From Aphanomyces cochlioides (taxonomy: Eukaryota; Oomycota; Saprolegniomycetes; Saprolegniales; Verrucalvaceae), in NCBI GenBank assembly GCA_019828595.1, contig JAHQRK010000007.1:2852001-2916000 (forward strand): 64,000 bases of DNA. The letters run 5' to 3'. This document shows, one piece after another, positions 57,447 through 64,000 of this stretch. Position 1 is the first letter of the stretch. Every line of letters begins with the position of its first letter. Below the pieces are notes generated by a model. It was not told where the DNA came from. It saw only the letters and a list, made by a program, of their open reading frames with translations, and ran no database searches. The position numbers were made by a program, and so were the translations under genes.

Positions 57447-60400
57447 ATGGCTGTGTCCACAAATGAGCAGAGGACGAAGCTGCTACTTCTTGGACTTCTC
57501 AAGGACTACGACTCGTCAGAATCACCGTCATCAGACGACGAAGAGGTCAAGAAACTAACAGAACGCTCGAGCGCTTTGAAATCTGCGAAGAAAACAAAGC
57601 CCAAAATGGTAGAACCGCCAAGCGATGACGATGACGACGACGATTCGTCCGAAGAGATACGTGCCGAACCTGACGAAGCTTATGAAGAGCACATGCCACT
57701 GAAGAGAAAACCCGTCAAGTCAGAGGGCAAAAAGCACGACCGGAAAAAGTCGTCCGCAAAGAAAGTCTCGACAGAAGTCAGCGACGAAAGCAGCAACCGA
57801 CGTGTGAAAGAATCTCGCATCCGCGACAAGAAAAAACTCGTACAGAAGGAAGAACCGGTAAAAAGAAAGAAGACCAGTCAGCGCACTGAACCAAAGAAAC
57901 CACAACGGCGATTGCTCGACAAAGACCTCGAGAAACCCAAGGAATCGTCAAAACGTCCTCGACCGTCAACACCAGAACGATCGACTAAGATCAAAGACAC
58001 ACCAAACACGACTGCTTCAAAAAAACGTGTGCGACCCACTGATAAGTCTGGTAAATCCAATGGCAAGCGACATAAACATACCAACGATCGACCGGAACAA
58101 CCTCGACGGTCTAAGCAAGAAGACATACAGGAAGCAAAATCCACACCAGCAACAGAAAAAGACCAAGAGCCATCCACGTCAGTCAAGCAAGAAGAAGAAA
58201 AAAATGTGTCAATTCCAGTTAAGCAGCATGAAGAGCATCAACAGGAAACCCATTCGACGTCTGAAGAGACCAAGCCCCTTGACGACTCTACGACAGAAGC
58301 CAAGCAATCTGAAATTATTGAAAAGAAGCCTGAAACAGTGGCAGCAAGCGATGAAGCGTCTTTGGCTACAAAAGTAGAAACGAATGGCAAACCGGGTGAA
58401 GCAGTCGAGCACGGCGAAGTGTTGGCGCGAAGCGTGGTTGTCAATGAAGTGCCACATGTTGTGCCTTCAGAAAATTCCCAACCCACCTCTGTTGAGAAGA
58501 AGCCGACTCCAGCCGAAGTTGCTCCACCAAACGAAGTTTCGTCGATGAATAATGCCGCTCAAGTCGATGACTCAACAGTCGAGGAAGGCGAAATTCAATC
58601 TATTGTCGAAGAAGTTGTGACGACGGCTCTGGCAAAAGTGGAGCTTTCCCTACTGCCTGTCCCTGAAGAGGCCACAGAAAATGCCGGTAGCAATGTTATT
58701 CCTCAGGACTCGTTGAATACTCTAGTGCTGCCATCCTCTGTGGACGAACGGGCGTCCCCCGTGCTTCCATCTCCAGTTGCACCTGTTGACGCGCTACCAG
58801 CCGATCCTTTCGCATCTGCTCACCTTGATGAAAGCGAAGTTTTTCAGAGCCACGCAGTTGACGTTGTTCCAATCCCAAGGCGTCTAAAGACTGAAACACC
58901 CAAAGATGTTCATACTCTCAAAGACGATGTGGACGACGTTCCCATTCCGAAGCGTCCCAAGACTGAAACACCCAAAGAAGGTCATACAGTCAAGCATGAG
59001 ACACCAAATGACGAAATTGTGGACGATATTCCCATTCCAAAGCGAGTCAAGGCGCTTCCACCTTCGGACGGCAGCATGTCGGGACTAAAGGACGAGGACG
59101 CGGCCCCTACGGAAATATTTGACGACGTCCCAATTCCAAAGAGAGCCAAGGCAGAGATGGAATTTATCATTCCCAAACGCCAGGCCAAGGAAAGTTACAA
59201 AGAAGAGGGCGAAATTGGCATGGACGTGACAAGACCCCCTCGCAACAACAGATTCGCTCCATCGACGGCTGGAGGTCCGTCGTTGCCAATTTACATTCCT
59301 CCGACGCGCCAGCCATCAAAATCAATTGCAAGATACGAGTACTCGCGCGATGAAAAGCACTTTTACAAGAGCGTTAACGTCGACGGGTCGTTTATTCGAT
59401 CCCTCGAGAAAGGAACGCAAGGACGCTACAAAGTTGACAGTAATCAATTCAACAATCCCAAGCATGCCCTTGGACGTAAAACGACATTTCGCGACTTTGA
59501 CTCGCAGTTGCCAGCATTTTATGGCATCGATTTGCAATGTTCGGCGCCGCTTCGACTTGAAAAGGAGCCCCATGCGCAACGCTTGGCCGAAGAAAACGAT
59601 GCATTTGGTACCTTGGTGGATTTGACGATGGAAACCCGCCGAGCAGTTCAAACACGACTGTATGGTGCCACGTTCCAACCATTGGCAGCTCGACGACGGT
59701 GCACGGTGATATTCCACAGCATGCGCTACGAGCACAAGTCGGGCGGTATCATATTCAATGCTAGCAACGTGTGCCACGACTACGCTAAGGAACTTGCCCA
59801 TCGCTTCAGAGTGTATAAGACCCATGAACCTTGCGTCGACATCCCCAACCAGTCATGGAAAGATCTCCAGCGCGGCTCAGTCGCCCAAGTATTTTGTCAT
59901 TACCACTCGATGGAAGATGCCGAAGAAGCTGTGCGAAACCATCGCGACGACCATGGTGCACCGTGTAGTATCGTGCAAGACGCATACTTTGTACCGCCCA
60001 AGAGCATGGCTACGTCTCGTCGTCGATCCCGCAGTCGATCCCGTAGTCGCTCTCGCAGTCGAACCTCCGTCGAACGACCCCCACGGCGAGGATCCTCGCC
60101 ATCGTACTCTCGAAGGAGTCAAGAGCGCTATAGTCGTCGCCAGTCTCCGTACGATCGACCTCGAGAGTCGAATGGAAGTCGAAGACAACAGCAAGATGCA
60201 TCGCCTGATCGAAGGAATCGAGAAGAACGACGGGATCGGTCGAATCCTCGGCCGTCTCCTTCGTCGCCACCACGGCGCAAAGGTAGTTGGCGCAGTCATG
60301 AAGACGCATCGCGACAACATCCGCCAAATAGCAGTCCTGAAGACAGTCAAAAGCTCGAAGACAGTCGCGATTTCGACTCGAAAAGAGATGATAGTCAAGA

Positions 60401-61340
60401 CACCAAGCTACCTGTCGTCTCGACGGAATCAAATGCGTCCACGGAACCTAGTGCCGAAGACCTCCAACCACGGTCGACAAGTCAAAATGACACGCCGCGT
60501 CAGCCATCCCAAGTGTCTCCGCGAAAGGATTCAATACATGATGCCGCAGATGGACAAGGCGACAAGGAGGTGGAGACGCGACAATCCCCTCGGGTACATG
60601 GTCGAGAGCGATCGCCGCAGCCACGTCGAGATTCAGACGCTCGAGTCGAGTCAAGACATGATGAACCACCTCGAGTCGATGAAAACAAACCAGTTGATGA
60701 TCAAAGCCGTCCTGACCAAGACCGTCGTGATGACCAAGGCCGTCATGATGTGTCGAAGCATGAGCCAAAACACGGTGAAGGCAAAGGATGGGGCGACCAT
60801 CGACCACCCGATGATGATCGTCGACATTATGACCACCGTCAAGACCACCTGCAGCAGCACCATCGAGGCGAGAGACGATCACAAGAGCGTCGTGGGAGTC
60901 CAGATCGACGGGGTCGACCTCGATCGCCCATGTCTCGAAACAAATACGGCAACGATCAATCACGTCAGCTCAATCATCATCACACGCACCATCCACGCCG
61001 CAGTATGGAACGTTACAACGCCCGACGAGCGCACGATGGCCACCAATCTCGGCCACCACCTCAACCACGACGGGATGATCGTACTGTCATTTATCTCGGC
61101 AATGCAATTGAAAAGCTCAAGACAGACGAGGATGTGCGTCAAGTGTTTGCCAAGTGCGGTCAAATCATCCACATCGAGCGAAGCGAACACCATGCTCATC
61201 TCCATTTTGACACACACGAAGCCGCGCTCGCAGCAATTGAGCTCAATGGCAAGACCTGCCCGAAGACGCATGCTGATCTTTTGGTCAAATGGTCCAACAA
61301 ACAAAGAGCGCCGCCACGCAATCCAACGCACCGACGATAA
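57447..61340 (+). CDS. Large SR-rich, RRM-containing nuclear protein, 1,297 aa
   Basis: Single exon. Residues ~10-30 carry RTKLLLLGLLKDYDSSES then SSDDEE, the leucine/acidic-serine motif shared with the gene at 23723. Then Lys/Glu-rich low complexity, and at about 470-590 five copies of an IPKR repeat: VVPIPRRLKTETPK, DVPIPKRPKTETPK, DIPIPKRVKALP, DVPIPKRAKAEM and FIIPKRQAK. Residues ~640-850 look folded (YEYSRDEKHFYKSVNVDGSF ... AQVFCHYHSMEDAEEAVRNH, perhaps an RRM-like fold). An RS-rich region (RRRSRSRSRSRSRSRT, 860-1,200) precedes a C-terminal RRM at about 1,211-1,283 with RNP2 VIYLGN and RNP1-like HAHLHFDT. Probably a splicing or transcription-coupled factor; no orthologue recognised. The ATG at 57447 is the first in frame. 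Confidence 0.75.
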   Translation: MAVSTNEQRTKLLLLGLLKDYDSSESPSSDDEEVKKLTERSSALKSAKKTKPKMVEPPSDDDDDDDSSEEIRAEPDEAYEEHMPLKRKPVKSEGKKHDRKKSSAKKVSTEVSDESSNRRVKESRIRDKKKLVQKEEPVKRKKTSQRTEPKKPQRRLLDKDLEKPKESSKRPRPSTPERSTKIKDTPNTTASKKRVRPTDKSGKSNGKRHKHTNDRPEQPRRSKQEDIQEAKSTPATEKDQEPSTSVKQEEEKNVSIPVKQHEEHQQETHSTSEETKPLDDSTTEAKQSEIIEKKPETVAASDEASLATKVETNGKPGEAVEHGEVLARSVVVNEVPHVVPSENSQPTSVEKKPTPAEVAPPNEVSSMNNAAQVDDSTVEEGEIQSIVEEVVTTALAKVELSLLPVPEEATENAGSNVIPQDSLNTLVLPSSVDERASPVLPSPVAPVDALPADPFASAHLDESEVFQSHAVDVVPIPRRLKTETPKDVHTLKDDVDDVPIPKRPKTETPKEGHTVKHETPNDEIVDDIPIPKRVKALPPSDGSMSGLKDEDAAPTEIFDDVPIPKRAKAEMEFIIPKRQAKESYKEEGEIGMDVTRPPRNNRFAPSTAGGPSLPIYIPPTRQPSKSIARYEYSRDEKHFYKSVNVDGSFIRSLEKGTQGRYKVDSNQFNNPKHALGRKTTFRDFDSQLPAFYGIDLQCSAPLRLEKEPHAQRLAEENDAFGTLVDLTMETRRAVQTRLYGATFQPLAARRRCTVIFHSMRYEHKSGGIIFNASNVCHDYAKELAHRFRVYKTHEPCVDIPNQSWKDLQRGSVAQVFCHYHSMEDAEEAVRNHRDDHGAPCSIVQDAYFVPPKSMATSRRRSRSRSRSRSRSRTSVERPPRRGSSPSYSRRSQERYSRRQSPYDRPRESNGSRRQQQDASPDRRNREERRDRSNPRPSPSSPPRRKGSWRSHEDASRQHPPNSSPEDSQKLEDSRDFDSKRDDSQDTKLPVVSTESNASTEPSAEDLQPRSTSQNDTPRQPSQVSPRKDSIHDAADGQGDKEVETRQSPRVHGRERSPQPRRDSDARVESRHDEPPRVDENKPVDDQSRPDQDRRDDQGRHDVSKHEPKHGEGKGWGDHRPPDDDRRHYDHRQDHLQQHHRGERRSQERRGSPDRRGRPRSPMSRNKYGNDQSRQLNHHHTHHPRRSMERYNARRAHDGHQSRPPPQPRRDDRTVIYLGNAIEKLKTDEDVRQVFAKCGQIIHIERSEHHAHLHFDTHEAALAAIELNGKTCPKTHADLLVKWSNKQRAPPRNPTHRR

Positions 61341-61436
61341 CAGCATCGAGCGTGGGCTTCTCTGCCATCCTGTAATAAAGAATCCATCGACTTGGATGTT
61401 TTTGTCATGAATGTGTCGTCGGATTGTGAATCCATC

Positions 61437-61464
61437 GTCCGGATAAGAGAAATATATCCGGATA
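61437..61464 (+). promoter_or_regulatory. Paired CCGGATA sites upstream of a 76-aa gene
   Basis: GTCCGGATAAG with CCGG at 61439-61442 and TATCCGGATAAA with CCGG at 61458-61461. The second ends 62 bp before ATG 61523, close to the spacing at the ELM2-PHD gene (61 bp). Confidence 0.45.
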
Positions 61465-61522
61465 AAGCACAAGAAAAGGCTGGGTCCGAGTTTACTTTAT
61501 TGAACGCGGCGGATACACCTTC

Positions 61523-61800
61523 ATGCTGTCAAGCAGGCCCAGTCAAGTATTCCTGGGAAGCTTGGAAGCGCCGAGAAGTGCCAAAAGCAACCGAGGATGT
61601 GTGTCTCCAGCCGCCGGTTCCAACGATGGGCTTGGACCTATTCGGAGACGAAATCCGGTTGAAAAGGAGTACAATGTGAGTGTATGGGCGTGTATAAATA
61701 ACTATCCTGCACTTCAAAACAGCGCGGAAAGCATACGCCACTCGCCTTGACGCCTGAGGAGTCTTGGGGCATTTCCCAGACTTGCCATAGCGTGCTTTGA
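61523..61800 (+). CDS. Small unrecognised gene, 76 aa
   Basis: Exons 61523..61675 and 61723..61800, with a canonical GTGAGT...ACAG intron of 47 nt that joins in frame. Product starts MLSSRPSQVFLGSLEAPRS (basic, hydroxylated, possibly a mitochondrial leader), has GPIRRRNPVEKEYN before the junction and RGKHTPLALTPEESWG after it, and stops at TGA 61798-61800. Below the usual length cut-off; support comes from the intron consensus, phase and the CCGGATA pair just upstream. No family recognised. Other short ORFs in this stretch, on both strands, are less consistent. Confidence 0.45.
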
Positions 61801-62135
61801 TGTCGTTTGACTCGGGGAGGTCGGATAACTTCCGCATCGCCTATCCGGAATTCTCGCTGGTTGATCTTTTGCTTTATCGAAGCCCGAGCGTGGGTCTAGC
61901 TATATAAGCTGCCAACTACTACCAAGGAAGACGTTCATATCAACGAGGCGATCAACATCTACCTCGGGCACGAAGCTACCGTCGATTTGCCTCGCACCAG
62001 CCAGACATGCTCGTCAGGAGTATTCCGGAAAAATTCCCCGTTATCCGGATATTTACTTGATTGAAAGTGTGTGTGCAAAAAAGTATCAATCGCTGGAAAC
62101 GACAGTTACAAAAAGTCATTTTTTCATCTTCGACG
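61801..62135. promoter_or_regulatory. Promoter gap with CCGGATA site upstream of TPS gene
   Basis: 335 bp without a gene. TATCCGGAATT at 61842, TATTCCGGAA at 62021 and TTATCCGGATAT at 62041-62052; the last has CCGG 88 bp before ATG 62136. A TATATAA-like string lies at 61900-61907. Confidence 0.4.
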
Positions 62136-64000
62136 ATGGACGGTCTGCGAGCGGCAAGTCCGCGCGACGTGTCGGTAGTTGTGTGTATCAATGTGCTTCC
62201 ATTAGTGTTTACGCGTGCCCCGTTGACGGAAACGTGTCCGTGGCATGTGGAATGGAGCACCAGCTCGTATGGGTTGTTTCTCCGCCATATTGTCGCGGGT
62301 CAACGATACAAACCCATCTTTGTCGGCTGTCCCGAAGTGTACATTCCAAAGCAAGACGAACAAGCCGTCCGCCTCTTGCTCCTCCATGATTTCAACTGCA
62401 TTCCCGTCTTCCTGGACACGACGTTGGCCCACCGTCACTTTCAAGGTTTTTGCAAAGGGGTCCTCTGGCCGATCTTTCACAACGTTGTCGATGTCTACAA
62501 CTCGGCCGAATTGACGCTGGATGCTTACCCTGCTGAAGTCGATCCGCCAAACCATGCGACGGAGAGCCGTGGGGAGAATGCCGAGCAAGATCGCACGGTA
62601 TGGCTGCCACCTGCGTCGTGGAATCCAGCATCGCAAGACAAGTGCTGGAAAGAGTACTGCCAAGTGAATCGCTTGTTTGCCAAGAAAGTCATTGAGCATT
62701 GGCAACCTGGCAGCATCATTTGGATTCACGACTACCCGTTGCTCGTCTTGGCGTCGTACTTGCTGCGGAAACTCCGCGCGGGATCGATTGCGATCTTTAT
62801 GCACGTGCCGTTTCCATCGAGTGAAATCTTTCGTACGCTGACCGTCCGCACTGAACTACTTCGAGCTATGCTGTGCGCCAACCACATTGGCTTTCTAGTC
62901 TTTGAACACGCCCGGCATTTCCTCACAGCATGCAAACGTCTCCTCGGCCTCAACTACAAAACGGCGCACAATGGCATGCTGGCTGTCGAATACAATGGCC
63001 GCCTCGTGCTCGTTACATGTAGCCATTGCGGCACGGAATTGTACCACATGAACGATCTCTTGGCTCGAATGGACACGGACACTCGTGCATTGCAAATGAA
63101 AGCTGCATTTGCACCACTTGTAGCGGCCAACAAGATCATATTAGCATCCGTCGATCGGCTGGAAGGTCTCAATGGCGTGCCGCTGAAATTGCGAGCATTT
63201 GATCGATTCCTTGCCATGTATCCTGCCCGTCGACGCGATGTTGTGCTCGTGCAGTATGGCATTTCGCTCGATTGTCGGCCCAACGATTACCGTCAGACGA
63301 GGACGTATGTTGAGAAATTTGTCGCCGAAATCAATCGACGATATGGCTCACCTGAAGCTCCTGTCATTGTGTACGAAGAGCGACCGACAATGATGGCCTT
63401 GGAACGCATGGTGTTGTGGCAAACAGGGCATATTTTCCTCGACACGTGTGTCCGCGGTGGTTTGACCATGCTTCCGTTTGAATTTTTGTCTGCGCATCAT
63501 AACCATCCATCGCATGCTGGTGTCTTGGTTGCGTCGGAATTTTCATGCTACTCGAGAATTTTGAATGGCGCGCTCTTGGTCAATCCATGGAAAGCAGACG
63601 ACGTGGTGGGTGCGATTGTGAAAGCAATCGAAATGCCAGCATATGAAATGCGCTCGCGGGCACACTTGAATTTTCAATTTCTCATCGACAATCCCGTTTC
63701 CGAGTGGGGAAGTCGTATGCTCGCCGATATTGAAAGCGCTGGGAAAATAGCCATGTCGACCAACTTGATGTCAGCGTCCGACAAGGCCAACGGGGATTTC
63801 CTCGAAATTGGTTTTGGATTTGATTACCGCGTCATGCAATTTTCTCCAGGATTTGCGCCGATAAATGTCGATGAGACAGCCAAAGCGTACGCCTCGTCGA
63901 CGAAACGACTCGTGATCTTTGATTATGGTGGTACGTTGAGCTGGACGCTATGCTTGATGGACGACGAAGCGTCGATGCATTATTACGAAGATAACAACGT
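62136..64000 (+). CDS. Class II trehalose-6-phosphate synthase/phosphatase-like protein, partial
   Basis: Open from ATG 62136 to the window edge (over 620 residues). GT20 glycosyltransferase domain: FCKGVLWPIFHNVVDVYN, VNRLFAKKVIEHWQPGSII, WIHDYPLLVLASYLLRK, IFMHVPFPSSEIFRTL, LASVDRLEGLNGVPLKLRAF, then FLDTCVRGGLTMLPFEF and EFSCYSRILNGALLVNPW. A HAD-type TPP domain starts at about residue 590: KRLVIFDYGGTLSW. Key residues deviate: the lysine of the usual D-R-x-D-x-x-K-G block is Asn (DRLEGLNG), and HAD motif I is DYGGT instead of DxDGT, i.e. the general acid/base Asp is Gly. This suggests a regulatory, catalytically weak class II protein; the end of the gene is outside the window. Confidence 0.85.
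   Translation, partial: MDGLRAASPRDVSVVVCINVLPLVFTRAPLTETCPWHVEWSTSSYGLFLRHIVAGQRYKPIFVGCPEVYIPKQDEQAVRLLLLHDFNCIPVFLDTTLAHRHFQGFCKGVLWPIFHNVVDVYNSAELTLDAYPAEVDPPNHATESRGENAEQDRTVWLPPASWNPASQDKCWKEYCQVNRLFAKKVIEHWQPGSIIWIHDYPLLVLASYLLRKLRAGSIAIFMHVPFPSSEIFRTLTVRTELLRAMLCANHIGFLVFEHARHFLTACKRLLGLNYKTAHNGMLAVEYNGRLVLVTCSHCGTELYHMNDLLARMDTDTRALQMKAAFAPLVAANKIILASVDRLEGLNGVPLKLRAFDRFLAMYPARRRDVVLVQYGISLDCRPNDYRQTRTYVEKFVAEINRRYGSPEAPVIVYEERPTMMALERMVLWQTGHIFLDTCVRGGLTMLPFEFLSAHHNHPSHAGVLVASEFSCYSRILNGALLVNPWKADDVVGAIVKAIEMPAYEMRSRAHLNFQFLIDNPVSEWGSRMLADIESAGKIAMSTNLMSASDKANGDFLEIGFGFDYRVMQFSPGFAPINVDETAKAYASSTKRLVIFDYGGTLSWTLCLMDDEASMHYYEDNN

Noticed and set aside
59758..61410. 550-codon ORF in the +1 frame inside the SR-rich gene
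   Set aside because: It lies in the RS/RD-rich low-complexity region, where stop codons are rare in all frames; no domain, and the main frame ends in a clear RRM.
1..64000. tRNA, rRNA, CRISPR or prophage features
   Set aside because: No cloverleaf with a GTTCRA arm, no rRNA segment and no regular short repeats with spacers were seen; the window is eukaryotic.

Overview
The window is nuclear DNA of an oomycete, most probably a saprolegnialean water mould (Saprolegnia/Achlya/Aphanomyces group). Four things point there: dense intron-poor genes with very small GT-AG introns (58 inferred, about 34-56 nt, almost all ending TAG); motile-flagellum genes (CFAP43/44-type protein, radial spoke protein 3); a phosphagen kinase with a mitochondrial leader; and a Crinkler (CRN) effector relic beside transposon debris. 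I reconstructed exons by hand from reading frames, splice sites and protein-family continuity. The species is not named by anything in the sequence.

Left part (1-29.6 kb), conserved housekeeping block: SLC25A33/36-type mitochondrial carrier (cut by the left edge), CFAP43/44-type flagellar protein, URB1 (ribosome biogenesis), FAM192A/PIP30, an unknown protein, MSH2 lacking its first domain, eIF3e, ATAD1/Msp1, an unknown Tudor-like protein with a possible prenylation tail, a Ser/Asp-rich repeat protein, and a short RME-8/GRV2-like endosomal protein without a J-domain. Convergent neighbours are separated by as little as 2 bp.

Middle part (29.6-39.6 kb), plastic block: TMED2-type p24 cargo receptor, an intact small four-helix membrane protein, scrambled and inverted duplicates of that gene with the 3' end of CHAF1B, a CRN effector gene broken by an in-frame stop, a decayed Crypton-type tyrosine recombinase, a transposase HTH remnant, a MITE-like element with 13-bp flanking repeats, and the intact CHAF1B gene.

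Right part (39.6-64 kb), mostly conserved again: a TPR protein with a myristoylation-type start, a 1.6-kb empty AT-rich stretch, an ADA3-like SAGA subunit, an R3H-SUZ RNA-binding protein, an ELM2/PLU-1/PHD chromatin protein, RSPH3, an aquaglyceroporin, the phosphagen kinase, an ER-type DnaJ, a decayed flagellar-like coding relic, a large SR-rich RRM protein, a tiny 76-aa gene, and the start of a class II trehalose-6-phosphate synthase/phosphatase (cut by the right edge).

Two promoter signals recur. A palindrome TTATCCGGATAA lies just upstream of several genes; in three of them its CCGG core is exactly 51-54 bp before the ATG. CCAAT/ATTGG boxes form paired or spaced arrays in many intergenic gaps. 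Functional themes are chromatin/DNA maintenance (MSH2, CHAF1B, ADA3, ELM2-PHD), ribosome and translation (URB1, eIF3e), organelle quality control and trafficking (ATAD1, p24, RME-8-like, ER DnaJ) and zoospore motility and energy (CFAP, RSPH3, phosphagen kinase, glyceroporin).
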